Assembly: GCA_001799845.1 (NCBI GenBank)
Contig: MGUG01000020.1
Location: 62,001 to 126,000, forward strand
Source of the DNA: Elusimicrobia bacterium GWC2_64_44
GTDB lineage: Bacteria > Elusimicrobiota > Elusimicrobia > Elusimicrobiales > UBA9959
Direction of reading: 5' to 3'
DNA: 64,000 bases
The position numbers and the translations under genes are program-made. The notes beneath the pieces are model-generated. The model was not told where the DNA came from and made no database searches. It saw nothing but the letters and a program-made list of their open reading frames with translations. The stretch's first letter is position 1; every line of letters begins with the position of its first letter. Of the stretch, positions 6,409-14,523 are shown piece after piece.

Positions 6409-9342
6409 TTACCTGCCCTTCCGGTACTCCATGATGGCACGGGTCAGCTCGGCCTTCATCTGCTCCAGCTCCTGGGACTTGAGCGAATAATCCTTCTCCA
6501 GGTTCAGCCGGTGGTCGTTGAGCGCCTGCTCCTTCTCGGACAGCGCCCGCTTCTGCGCGAAGAGCTCCTCGTTGAACTTGTCGGCGCGGCGGCTGAAATC
6601 CTCGTTCATGCCGTCGAGCTCCAGCTGCTTCTGGCGGAACTGCTTCTCCCTGTCGGCCAGCTGCTTCTCTTTGGCTTCCAGCAGTTCCTCCAGCTGCGCC
6701 AGGCGGGCTTCGCTGCGGGCCTTCTCTTCGGCGGCGGCGTCGCGGAAGCGCTGGTCCTGCTCGGCCACCTGCTTCATCAGCTCGGCGGAGGAGGTCTGGC
6801 GGTAGCGCATCATCTCGTGCTCCAGGTCCTGGATCTTGACCTCGGCGCCCTGTATGTAGCGGTCGCGGCGGTCCATCTCTTCCATCAGGCGGGCCTTCTC
6901 GGCGTCGTGCTGGTCCTCCAGCACGCGGACCTCGTCGGTGCGCTCCTGCTTCAGCTTGGCCAGCTCCTCGTGGGCGTGGCGCAGGCGCTCCTCGGCCAGC
7001 TCTACGGCAGCGTTCACGGCGCCGGTCACGGTCTCGTCGAACTCGCGCACCTGCGCCTCCTGCATGGCCAGCTTTTCGGCGTGGAACGCCTTCTCCTCCG
7101 CGTACAGGCGCTCCGACAGTTCGTCGCGGTTCTTCGTGACGGCGGCCAGCTCCTCCCGCGCGAGGCGCAGCTTCTGCTGCGCGGACTCTACCGCGGCCTC
7201 CACGGCCGCGCCCAGCGTCAGGTCCAGCTCGCGGGCCTGCGCCTTCTGCATCTCAAGTTTCTCTTCGTGGAATTTTTTATCGGCAGCCAGCAGCTTCTCG
7301 GCCAGCTCGGCGGAGCGCGCGTTGGCGGAGGAGGCCGCGGCGCCCATCTTCTCCAGGGCCTCGCGCAGTGCGGCGTTCTCCTCGTTGAGGCGCCCGGCCT
7401 GCAGAGAGACTTCCTGTTCCATCGCCTCGCGGCGGTGCCTCAGGTCTCTCTCCAGCGCCGACTGCCGCGCGGCGTAGGCCGCGTCCAGCTCCGCGCGGCG
7501 GGTCTCGGCCGCGGCGGAGAAATCCGTGATAAAGCGGGCTTCCAGTTCGCTCTGCGAGCGCGACCATTCCGCCTTGAGCGCCGCGATCTCCTTGTCCTTC
7601 ACTCCCAGGGCGGCGCCCAGGTCGGCCTTGGCGGCCCTGGCGGCTTCCAGCGCTTCTGACAGCGCGGCGGTCTGGGCCAGCACGGCCTCTTTGACCCTTG
7701 CCGCCAGCTCTTTCTCGAAGGCGGCCTTGGCCTCCACTATCTCGCCGGTGGCGGCGGCGTCGCGTGCGGCATTCTCCGAGGCGGCCTTGCGCAGCGCAGA
7801 ATTCAGGGTCTCTATCTCCTCCTGAGCCTCCCGGAAGCGCGTCCCGGTATCGGCCAGAGAGCTTTCAAAGCGTTCGCGCTCGGCGGTCCAGCTGGCCCGT
7901 TCGGCGGCCAGCTTGGCCTCGTAATCGGCGCGGGCTCCCTCCAGCAGGGCGGCCCTCTCCTTCTCGAAAACTTCGCGGCGGGCGGCGTACTCGGCCTCCA
8001 GGCGGGCGGCCTGGCGCTCGAATTCCTCTTCGCGGGCGCGCAGTTCCCCGGCCAGCGCGTTTATCTTCTCATTATGGACACGGCGGTCGGCCTCGTAGGC
8101 CGCGGCGTCGGCCGCGAGGCTGGCCTTGCCCGCCTCCAGCACCCGGCGCTCCTGCTGCAGCCTGGCCTCCAGTTCCGTTCCCAAGGCCGCCTTCCTGGAC
8201 GAATGATCGCTCTCCAGCGCGGCCTCGCGCTCGTGCAGCGCCGCCTCCAGGCGCGCGGCGCGCCCGTCGAAATCGGCCTGCATGCGGGCGCGGTCGGCGT
8301 CCCACGCGGCGGCGGTCTTTTCCAGGCGCGCCTGCAGCTCGCGCACGGTCTCTTCCGTGGCGCGCTTCTCGTCCTCCAGCGCTCTCAGCTGCGCCCTGAA
8401 GGCGGTTTCCTTGTCGGTGATCATCTTGAGCAGCTCGGAGTGGTGCGCGTCCTGCTGGGCGGCCAGGCCGTTCTCTATCTCCTTAATGCGGTCCTGCGCG
8501 GCCTTGAACTGATCCTCGCGCACGCGCTGCTCTTCCAGCAGCCGCCCGCGCTCGGCCTGCCACGAGGTCTCCAGCGCCGTCACCTGCGCGGAGTGGTCGG
8601 AATCGGCGGAGCGCAGCTTCTCCTCCAGACCAACTTCCAGGAGGTTGCGCAGCTTGCGGTAATTTTCCTCGGTCTCGCGCTTTTTGGAAAGGTATTCGGC
8701 CTCGAGTTCGCGGCGGCGGGTCTCCACCTTCTCCTCGGAGTGGCGCACGCTGCCTTCCAGCAGCTCGATGCGGCCCGTCAGGTCCTTCTCGCGGGCCTTG
8801 AAAGAGTTCTGCAGGGCCGTCAGGCGGCCCTGGTGCTCGGCTTCCAGCTCGGCGCGCAGGGTGTCGTATTTTTTCTGGGATTCGGCTATGCGGCCCGCGA
8901 ACTGGCCCTCCACCTCAAGCAGGCGGCCGTTCCAGCGCTCTATCACGGCGCGCTGGTTGCGGTCCAGCTCCTCGAACTTGCCCTGGTACTCGTCCTCCAG
9001 GCTTTTGCGCAGGCTGTCGAGCTTGGCCTCTTTCTTGAGTAGCTGCTGGATGTCCAGCTTGCCCTCGCCCAGCAGGGACATCGTGGCTTCGAGCTTGCCG
9101 TAAAAATCTTCCTTCTCCTCGAGGGTCTTGGAACGCGAGGCGTAGACGTCGGTGGCCGAGGCTTCTTTGAGCTGCAGGCGCTTGGCGGTCTCCTCGGCCA
9201 GGGTCAGGTTCTTCTTGAGGTCGGCTTTTTCCTTCTCGATGTTCTGGAGCCGCTCCAGGGCCCAGCGCAGCGTCATGCGGGCCGTGTCGAGGCTCGTGAC
9301 GTCGTTGACCAGCTGTTCGAGTTCGCCGTATTCGTTTGCCAT
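6409..9342 (-). CDS. 977-residue rod-like coiled-coil protein
   Basis: Apart from a short N-terminal section (about 1-60, MANEYGELEQLVNDVTSLDT) nearly the whole chain is a continuous charged coiled coil dominated by Ala, Glu, Arg, Lys and Leu, with almost no Pro or Gly and no membrane segment. About residues 686-746 and 747-807 form a tandem duplication of roughly 61 residues (FHEEKLEMQKAQARE against FHAEKLAMQEAQVRE). GGAAGGG precedes the start. It resembles cytoskeletal or scaffold coiled-coil proteins in composition only; SMC and Rad50 type ATPase ends are absent. It heads a three-gene cluster that runs towards the polysaccharide export operon. Confidence 0.75.
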   Translation of the reverse strand: MANEYGELEQLVNDVTSLDTARMTLRWALERLQNIEKEKADLKKNLTLAEETAKRLQLKEASATDVYASRSKTLEEKEDFYGKLEATMSLLGEGKLDIQQLLKKEAKLDSLRKSLEDEYQGKFEELDRNQRAVIERWNGRLLEVEGQFAGRIAESQKKYDTLRAELEAEHQGRLTALQNSFKAREKDLTGRIELLEGSVRHSEEKVETRRRELEAEYLSKKRETEENYRKLRNLLEVGLEEKLRSADSDHSAQVTALETSWQAERGRLLEEQRVREDQFKAAQDRIKEIENGLAAQQDAHHSELLKMITDKETAFRAQLRALEDEKRATEETVRELQARLEKTAAAWDADRARMQADFDGRAARLEAALHEREAALESDHSSRKAALGTELEARLQQERRVLEAGKASLAADAAAYEADRRVHNEKINALAGELRAREEEFERQAARLEAEYAARREVFEKERAALLEGARADYEAKLAAERASWTAERERFESSLADTGTRFREAQEEIETLNSALRKAASENAARDAAATGEIVEAKAAFEKELAARVKEAVLAQTAALSEALEAARAAKADLGAALGVKDKEIAALKAEWSRSQSELEARFITDFSAAAETRRAELDAAYAARQSALERDLRHRREAMEQEVSLQAGRLNEENAALREALEKMGAAASSANARSAELAEKLLAADKKFHEEKLEMQKAQARELDLTLGAAVEAAVESAQQKLRLAREELAAVTKNRDELSERLYAEEKAFHAEKLAMQEAQVREFDETVTGAVNAAVELAEERLRHAHEELAKLKQERTDEVRVLEDQHDAEKARLMEEMDRRDRYIQGAEVKIQDLEHEMMRYRQTSSAELMKQVAEQDQRFRDAAAEEKARSEARLAQLEELLEAKEKQLADREKQFRQKQLELDGMNEDFSRRADKFNEELFAQKRALSEKEQALNDHRLNLEKDYSLKSQELEQMKAELTRAIMEYRKGR

Positions 9343-9374
9343 AGTTTTATCCCTTCCGACTACATATCAAGTCT

Positions 9375-9403
9375 AATATACGGCGGCCCAATAGGCAATA
9401 AAA
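9375..9403 (-). promoter_or_regulatory. possible promoter of the coiled-coil cluster
   Basis: Minus-strand TATATT (9380-9375) with a weak TTTTAT 17 bases upstream, about 30 bases before the start codon of the 977-residue gene. Only the -10 is convincing. Confidence 0.3.
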
Positions 9404-9437
9404 GGAATGTTAAATGATTATTAACAGAATGTTGCAT

Positions 9438-9552
9438 GGGGACGTTGTTGAGTTGTTGAGTTGTTAAACCCAAAAGTGCCCAAAGAACATACGTTTATTG
9501 CGGGGGAAGGTGAAAAAAGGGAAGAACAACTCAACAACTCAACAACGTCCCC
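9438..9552. repeat. GGGGAC-ended inverted repeat, 28-bp perfect arms
   Basis: Arms at 9438-9465 and 9525-9552 are perfect reverse complements, separated by 59 bases. Each arm starts or ends with GGGGAC/GTCCCC and contains the 8-mer TTGTTGAG tandemly repeated. It lies between a minus-strand and a plus-strand gene and ends 20 bases before the latter's ATG. Its ends match those of the elements at 25078 and 44529 although the inner sequences differ. Confidence 0.85.
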
Positions 9553-9560
9553 CTTTTTTG

Positions 9561-9566
9561 TAAAAT
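9561..9566 (+). promoter_or_regulatory. -10 box for a leaderless transcript of the CcmI-like gene
   Basis: TAAAAT (inside TTGTAAAAT) is followed by TGCTGT and then the ATG at 9573, with no Shine-Dalgarno. The inverted repeat arm abuts it upstream. Confidence 0.4.
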
Positions 9567-9572
9567 TGCTGT

Positions 9573-9998
9573 ATGAGAAAACGCTGGTACTGGCTGGCTT
9601 TCCTGGCGGCCGCCGTCTTCCTGGCCTGGCGCTTCGGCTACCAGGCCGCGCTGCGGTATTTTTTCAGGGTTTCGGGCACCGTCAGCGTGGCGCAGGAACT
9701 GCTGCCGGCCGTGCCCGGGGCCAACAGCATGCTTTTCGTGGTGGCCCGCAACGACCGCGGCGTGCCGGTGGCCGTGCAGAAGATCATCAACCCGGTCTTC
9801 CCGGCCGGCTTCGAGCTGGCCGCGCCCGGGCTTATCATGCCGGACCTGCTGACCCGCCGGGTCTACCTGGAGGCGCTGCTGAACACGCACGGGCAACTGG
9901 GCGTTTTCCGCCGGGGCGACCTCAAGGGTGAGCTCAGCGGACGCGTGGACTTTATCAGCAAGGGCGTGGAACTGAGGCTGGACAGCCAGGCAAAATAA
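9573..9998 (+). CDS. membrane-anchored protein resembling the C-terminal domain of CcmI/CcmH
   Basis: 141 residues. An N-terminal signal anchor (WYWLAFLAAAVFLAWRFGY, about 5-23) is followed by a periplasmic domain whose pattern matches the Ig-like C-terminal region of cytochrome c biogenesis proteins CcmI: VSGTVSVAQELLPAVPG, then MLFVVARNDRGVPVAVQKI, a P..F.L segment, and a final RRGDLKGE. CcmI helps deliver apocytochrome c. Here the domain stands alone with its own anchor, without TPRs and without other ccm genes nearby, so a haem-related role is not assured. One of few plus-strand genes in the window. Confidence 0.5.
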   Translation: MRKRWYWLAFLAAAVFLAWRFGYQAALRYFFRVSGTVSVAQELLPAVPGANSMLFVVARNDRGVPVAVQKIINPVFPAGFELAAPGLIMPDLLTRRVYLEALLNTHGQLGVFRRGDLKGELSGRVDFISKGVELRLDSQAK

Positions 9999-10001
9999 AA
10001 A

Positions 10002-10026
10002 CCCGGGGCAGCTCTCGCTCCCCGGG
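10002..10026 (-). terminator. Rho-independent terminator
   Basis: CCCGGGG and CCCCGGG pair around an 11-base loop. On the minus strand the stem is followed by TTTTTATTTT, so it serves the gene at 10042-10218 and lies between convergent genes. Confidence 0.75.
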
Positions 10027-10041
10027 CTTCAGGCGCAAAAC

Positions 10042-10218
10042 CTACTGCAGCTTCCTGGCCTGCGGCCGCGCACCGCCGGACAGAGAGAACAACCAGACCA
10101 GTTTATCGGTCGACTTCATCAGGCTGTCCCAGTTCTTCTCCAGCTTGGGCAGCCTTTTGGCGGCCCTTACGGCCTTCGCGTCCTGCTCGTACTTCTTCCC
10201 TATTTCTTCCCAGGTCAT
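10042..10218 (-). CDS. small hypothetical protein, 58 residues
   Basis: Not recognised. The start at 10218 (ATG of MTWEEIGKKYEQDAKAV) is preferred over an in-frame GTG nine bases earlier because GGAGG lies eight bases before this ATG and overlaps the GTG. The protein is basic and helical, with WEEIGKKYEQD and LPKLEKNWDSLMKSTDKLVW segments and a short hydrophobic stretch (LVWLFSLSGG). It has its own promoter and terminator, so it is a single-gene transcript, which supports it being real. Confidence 0.55.
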   Translation of the reverse strand: MTWEEIGKKYEQDAKAVRAAKRLPKLEKNWDSLMKSTDKLVWLFSLSGGARPQARKLQ

Positions 10219-10330
10219 ACCCCTCACCTCCGATGTTATTACAGCCCCCCCGGGCTGGCACAGATCACTCTCTACCCTGCATAAACGGGAAGGACTCGCT
10301 GAAATTATACGGATCTTTCCCCCCAGTGAT

Positions 10331-10358
10331 ATTATACCGCAAAACCGCAGTTAACCAA
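10331..10358 (-). promoter_or_regulatory. promoter for the 58-residue protein gene
   Basis: Minus strand: TTGGTT (10358-10353), 16-base spacer, TATAAT (10336-10331). A second TATAAT occurs at 10309-10304. The surrounding gap (10219-10425) also contains a GGCCCAG/CTGGGCC hairpin near 10382-10400. Confidence 0.5.
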
Positions 10359-10425
10359 GGGCATTAGGAGCAGGTCCGGGCTGGGCCCTTTGGCCCAGGC
10401 CGATAAACCTGATTTTTTTTAAAAT

Positions 10426-10656
10426 CTACCAGCCGCGCAGGCGCGAGAGGCCCATGTAGAGCAGCACCCCGCCCAGCAGCAGCAGCAGGAAGCCCCAGTT
10501 CCGGCGGTGCAGGGCCACGTAGGAGTCGTTGAGGAAGGTTTCCCTGATCAGGCGGTTTATGCGCTCTATGGCGTCGGGCCGGTAGATGTAGCCCAGCCCG
10601 AGCAGCACGAACATCAGGCCGAAGATTATTTTAAGGTACGGGTTTATCGCCGTCAT
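10426..10656 (-). CDS. small two-TM membrane protein, unknown
   Basis: 76 residues with two membrane helices (YLKIIFGLMFVLLGLGYIY and GFLLLLLGGVLLYMGLSRL) joined by a short basic loop (RPDAIERINRLIRETF). Not recognised. The start lies inside the end of pth (26-base overlap), indicating co-transcription with pth. Confidence 0.6.
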   Translation of the reverse strand: MTAINPYLKIIFGLMFVLLGLGYIYRPDAIERINRLIRETFLNDSYVALHRRNWGFLLLLLGGVLLYMGLSRLRGW

Positions 10657-11227
10657 TGTTATAGCGGTTCATCGCCGTCACCACGCCGTCCCTGAACGCC
10701 GCGCACAGCGCGTCGCAGGCCCGGTCCAGGAACTCCGGCAGCCGCTCCCCCTCTTCCTTCGAAAACTTCGAAAGCACGAAATTCTTGCCCTCTATGTGCG
10801 CGGGCCTGGGCCCTATGCCCAGCCGCAGCCGCGGCACGGCGGGCCCGACGGCGGAGATCACCGAGGCCATGCCGTTGTGCGACCCGGCGGAGCCCTCCCT
10901 GCGCAGCCGCAGCTTGCCGAAGGGCAGCGCCAGGTCGTCGTAGGCGGCCAGTATCGACGCCGGCGGGATCTTGTAAAAGCCGCCCAGGCTGCCCACCGCC
11001 TGGCCCGACAGGTTCATGTAGGTCTGCGGCTTGAGCAGGTAGCGCCGCAGCCCGCCCAGCTCGAAGTCCACGTAAAGCCCCAGGCCTTTCCAGTCGCGCC
11101 AGTTCTTGCCGGGCGCCAGGCGCGCGGCGGCCCTGTCGGCCAGCATGAAGCCGATGTTGTGGCGGGTCCGCTCGTACTCCGGCCCGGGGTTGCCCAGCAG
11201 GGCGGCTAATTGCAGCTGGTCTTTCAT
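10631..11227 (-). CDS. pth: peptidyl-tRNA hydrolase
   Basis: 198 residues from the ATG at 11227 (MKDQLQLAALLGNPGPEYER), which matches the family start; an upstream in-frame ATG would only add non-conserved residues. Diagnostic segments are GNPGPEYERTRHNIGFMLAD (catalytic His and Asn of RHNIG), the LLKPQTYMNLSGQAV motif and SAGSHNGMASV. It releases peptides from prematurely dissociated peptidyl-tRNA in the cytoplasm. It ends the glmU-prs-rplY-pth operon, an order also known from Gram-positive bacteria. Confidence 0.95.
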   Translation of the reverse strand: MKDQLQLAALLGNPGPEYERTRHNIGFMLADRAAARLAPGKNWRDWKGLGLYVDFELGGLRRYLLKPQTYMNLSGQAVGSLGGFYKIPPASILAAYDDLALPFGKLRLRREGSAGSHNGMASVISAVGPAVPRLRLGIGPRPAHIEGKNFVLSKFSKEEGERLPEFLDRACDALCAAFRDGVVTAMNRYNNDGDKPVP

Positions 11228-11246
11228 TTCCAAACCCAAAATGACA

Positions 11247-11283
11247 GGGAGCAGGAGCCGAACATAGTCCAACTCCTGCTCCC
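11247..11283. repeat. perfect 11-bp inverted repeat between rplY and pth
   Basis: GGGAGCAGGAG (11247-11257) and CTCCTGCTCCC (11273-11283) around a 15-base loop. There is no T-run after it on the minus strand, so a processing or attenuation hairpin is more likely than a full terminator. Confidence 0.6.
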
Positions 11284-11302
11284 CGTGTCCGGCGGCGCCC
11301 CT

Positions 11303-12037
11303 TTACTTCTTGGGCTCCGCTTTCTTGTCCCCGGCGGCAGCGCCGGCGGCAGGCTTCGCGCCGGCGGCGGGCTTGGCGCCCGCGGCGGGAGCGGCGCCCT
11401 CGGCGCCCTCTTCCTTCTTGCCCTTCGCGCCCACGACTTCGGGAGCGGCGGCTTCGGCGCCGGCGGCAGGGGTCTCGACCTTCTCTTCCTTCGGAGCGGT
11501 CACGCTGACCACTATCTGCTCCGGGGAGTCCAGCAGGTCGTACTTGCCGGGCTTTATATCTTTCACGCGCAGCGAGTGGTTCAGGTGCAGGTCCGTGATG
11601 TCCAGCTCGATCTCGTGCGGTATCTCCGTCGGCAGACAGGAGATGTTCAGTTCGCGCATCGTATGCTCCACCAGGCCGCCCTCGGTCTTGGCGCCGTAGC
11701 ATTCGCCGACGAGCTTCACGTGCACCTTGACCTTGATCTTCTCGGTCAGCGAGATGCGCTGGAAGTCGAAGTGGCGGTACTTGTCGGTCACGGGGTGGCG
11801 CTGCATGGCCTTTATGATGACCACGTCCTCGCCGCCCTGGTAGCTCAGGGTAATGATGGCGTTGGGGTCCGTGCGGATGATGGCGATGATGGCCTTCTCG
11901 TCCACGGTGACGGACACCGGCTTCTTGTCGAGGCCGTAGATGACCGCGGGAATGCGGCCGCCGGCCCTGAAGGCGCTGAGAGTGCCGCGCTGGCCCGCTT
12001 TGTCCCGCGTTTCGGCGGAAATTTTTATCTGTTGCAT
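11303..12037 (-). CDS. rplY: 50S ribosomal protein L25 (long, CTC form)
   Basis: 244 residues. The N-terminal L25 domain (about 1-95: RDKAGQRGTLSAFRAGGRIP, VIYGLDKKP) is followed by the CTC/TL5 beta domain (about 95-185: EHTMRELNISCLPTEIPHEI, DITDLHLNHSLRVKDI). The last 50 or so residues are a low-complexity Ala/Gly/Lys/Pro tail with GAKPAA repeats. It binds 5S rRNA. GGAGGA precedes the start. Only 38 bases separate it from prs. Confidence 0.95.
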   Translation of the reverse strand: MQQIKISAETRDKAGQRGTLSAFRAGGRIPAVIYGLDKKPVSVTVDEKAIIAIIRTDPNAIITLSYQGGEDVVIIKAMQRHPVTDKYRHFDFQRISLTEKIKVKVHVKLVGECYGAKTEGGLVEHTMRELNISCLPTEIPHEIELDITDLHLNHSLRVKDIKPGKYDLLDSPEQIVVSVTAPKEEKVETPAAGAEAAAPEVVGAKGKKEEGAEGAAPAAGAKPAAGAKPAAGAAAGDKKAEPKK

Positions 12038-12075
12038 GATGCTGCTCCTCCTGCTGAATTAAATACCCGCGAAAA

Positions 12076-13029
12076 TCACTTGAAAAGCTCGCTTATGGAC
12101 TCGCCCATGTGATTGCGCTTAATGGCCTCCGCAAGGAGCGGGGCCACCGATACTATCTTTATTTTAGCACTTTTTGAGGCGTTTACGGGAATCGTATCGC
12201 TGAAAATGATCTCTTCGATGGGGGATTTGTCTATCCGCTCGATGGCGTCCCGGGACAGCACCCCGTGGGTGGCGGCCGCGATTATCTTGGCCGCGCCCTG
12301 GTCCTTTATGCTCTGGGCCACCATGCACAGCGTGCCGGCCGTGTCCACCAGGTCGTCGAAGATGAAGCAGGTCTTCCCCTTCACGTCGCCGATGATGTTG
12401 TAGACCACCGCCTCGTTGGGGCGGGGGCGGCGCTTGTCGATGATGACCAGGCCCATGTCCAGGCGCTTGGCGAAGGAGCGGGCGCGCTCCACGCTGCCCA
12501 CGTCGGGCGAGACTACCACTGTGTTCTCGAAATTGCGGTTGCGGATATACTCCAGGATGGCCGGGCGGGAGTACAGGTGGTCGAGCGGTATGTCGAAGAA
12601 GCCCTGGATCTGCGCGGCGTGCAGGTCCAGCGTGATCACGCGGGTGGCGCCGGCCGAGGTGATGAGGTTGGCTATGAGCTTGGCGGTGATGGCCACGCGG
12701 GGGGCCGGCTTGCGGTCCGCGCGGGCGTAGCCGTAATAGGGGATGACCGCCGTGATGCGGCCGGCCGAGGCGCGCCTCAGCGCGTCCGTCATGATGAGCA
12801 GTTCCATCAGGTTGTCGTTGACCGGCGGGCAGGTGGGCTGCACCACGTAGCAGTCCTCGCCGCGCACGCTTTCCAGGATGTGCACGTCGGTCTCGCCGTC
12901 GGCGAAGTGCCCCACCTTGGCCTCCGAAAGCGGCACGCCGAGGATGTCGCAGATCTTGCGCGCGAGCGCCGGGTTGGCGTTGCCGCTGAACACCTTGAAG
13001 TTGGCTCTCTTCCTCATTTCGGGGGTCAT
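12076..13029 (-). CDS. prs: ribose-phosphate pyrophosphokinase
   Basis: 317 residues, the usual length. It makes PRPP from ribose 5-phosphate and ATP for nucleotide, His and Trp synthesis. Motifs: FADGETDVHILESVRGEDCY near the N-terminus, YYGYARADRK (ATP-binding flexible loop), DLHAAQIQGFF, and the PRPP-binding loop FIFDDLVDTAGTL. The ATG overlaps the glmU stop by four bases. Confidence 0.96.
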   Translation of the reverse strand: MTPEMRKRANFKVFSGNANPALARKICDILGVPLSEAKVGHFADGETDVHILESVRGEDCYVVQPTCPPVNDNLMELLIMTDALRRASAGRITAVIPYYGYARADRKPAPRVAITAKLIANLITSAGATRVITLDLHAAQIQGFFDIPLDHLYSRPAILEYIRNRNFENTVVVSPDVGSVERARSFAKRLDMGLVIIDKRRPRPNEAVVYNIIGDVKGKTCFIFDDLVDTAGTLCMVAQSIKDQGAAKIIAAATHGVLSRDAIERIDKSPIEEIIFSDTIPVNASKSAKIKIVSVAPLLAEAIKRNHMGESISELFK

Positions 13030-14420
13030 TTAGTCCTCTTTTTGAGCTGCTTTACCACCTGCCGGGCGCGCGCTATGGCCAGCGTGCCGCCCGGGACGTC
13101 CTCGGTTATAGTGGAACCCGCGGCCGTATAGGCCCCCGGCCCGATGTTCACGGGAGCTACCAGATTGGTGTTGGAGCCGATGAAAGCGCCGGCCCCTATC
13201 ACTGTCTTGTTCTTGTGCACCCCGTCGTAGTTGCAGGTAATGGTGCCGGCGCCGATGTTTACCTTGTCCCCCATCTCGGTATCGCCGACGTAGCTGTGGT
13301 GGTGCATCTTGGAGCCGCGCCCGATGCGCGCCTTCTTCACTTCCGCGAAATTGCCTATCTCGGCCGCCGGGCCGATGTCGGAGAGCGGGCGCAGGCGGGC
13401 GAACGGCCCTATCACGGCGCCCTCGCGCACGCGGCTGCTCTCCAGCGCGCAGGAGTACTTCACGGTGACGCCGGAGTCGAGCACGCAGTTCTCTATCACG
13501 CCGCACGGGCCTATCTTGCAGTTGCGGCCTATCACGGTGCTGCCCCGGATGAAGACCCCGGGCTGGATCACCGTGTCGCGCCCCACGGTCACGCTCTCGT
13601 CGATATAGGTGCTGAGCGGGTCCACCACGGTCACGCCCTCGGCCATCAGGTCGGCGGCCTTGCGGGCGGTCAGCATGGCGTAGGCGGCGGCCAGGTCGGC
13701 GCGGGAATTAATGCCGGTCATTTCGGTGGCGTCGGCGAGCTTGAAGGCGGCGGCCCGCCCGCCGGCGGCGATGATATGCTCCACAGCGTCGGTCAGGTAA
13801 TACTCTCCCTTGGAGCCTTTCTTCTTGAGGTTCTTTACCGCCTTCTCCAGCGCTTTCACGCCGAAGAAATAGGTGCCGGAGTTCACTTCCTTGATGGCCT
13901 TTTCCCACTCGTCGGCGTCGGCGGCCTCTATGATGGCCGCCACGTTGCCCGCGTGGTCGCGCTTGACGCGGCCGTAGGAGCCCGGGGTTTCCAGGTCGGC
14001 GGTCATCACCAGGCAGTCGGGGGAGTTCCTGAAATAGTAGTCCCGCATCTTCTTCACCGTCGCGGCGCGGAACAGCGGGGCGTCGCCGCAGAGCACCAGC
14101 GCGTGCGCGTGGCGGCGTATCAGCCCCATGGCCTCCTGCACCGCGCGGCCGCTGCCTTTCAGCATTTTCTGGCGGATAAAAACTGTCTTCGCCAGTATTT
14201 CGGCGCCGAGTTTCTTTGAAAGCTCGGCCTCGACGAGCTCGGCCTTATGGCCGGTGATGACGATGATCTTTTCGGGGTCGAGGGCGGCTATCTTGCGGAT
14301 GGCCCGCTCGGCCAGGGACATGTCGCCGAGGTAATGCAGCACCTTCGGCAGGTCGGATTTCATCCTGGTGCCGAGGCCGGCCGCCAGTACCACCGCCGCG
14401 AAATTTTTATTCTTAGGCAT
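13026..14420 (-). CDS. glmU: bifunctional UDP-GlcNAc pyrophosphorylase / GlcN-1-P acetyltransferase
   Basis: 464 residues. The N-terminal uridyltransferase domain carries VVLAAGLGTRMKSDLPKVLH. The C-terminal left-handed beta helix has hexapeptide repeats (VNIGAGTITCNYDGVHKNKT, FIGSNTNLVAPVNIG). It performs the last two steps of UDP-GlcNAc synthesis, downstream of GlmM (25134-26504) and GlmS (22401-24275), which are also in the window. First gene of an operon with prs, rplY and pth. No clear Shine-Dalgarno; TAGAAT lies about 50 bases upstream. Confidence 0.96.
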   Translation of the reverse strand: MPKNKNFAAVVLAAGLGTRMKSDLPKVLHYLGDMSLAERAIRKIAALDPEKIIVITGHKAELVEAELSKKLGAEILAKTVFIRQKMLKGSGRAVQEAMGLIRRHAHALVLCGDAPLFRAATVKKMRDYYFRNSPDCLVMTADLETPGSYGRVKRDHAGNVAAIIEAADADEWEKAIKEVNSGTYFFGVKALEKAVKNLKKKGSKGEYYLTDAVEHIIAAGGRAAAFKLADATEMTGINSRADLAAAYAMLTARKAADLMAEGVTVVDPLSTYIDESVTVGRDTVIQPGVFIRGSTVIGRNCKIGPCGVIENCVLDSGVTVKYSCALESSRVREGAVIGPFARLRPLSDIGPAAEIGNFAEVKKARIGRGSKMHHHSYVGDTEMGDKVNIGAGTITCNYDGVHKNKTVIGAGAFIGSNTNLVAPVNIGPGAYTAAGSTITEDVPGGTLAIARARQVVKQLKKRTK

Positions 14421-14523
14421 AGTTACCAGTAAAACCGAGAGTTAAGGAACGGAAGGACTACGTGTAAATTCTACTAAAAAGGCGGGAGACGGGGAAAGGA
14501 AGAGGGGGCGCTTGACGAAATGA

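Noticed and set aside
1-9342. A mobile island carrying the polysaccharide and coiled-coil genes
   Set aside because: No integrase, transposase, tRNA junction or clear composition shift is visible in this part.
9438-9552. TTGTTGAG units as a CRISPR or VNTR array
   Set aside because: Only two and a half copies per arm, no spacers, and the two arms are inverted relative to each other.
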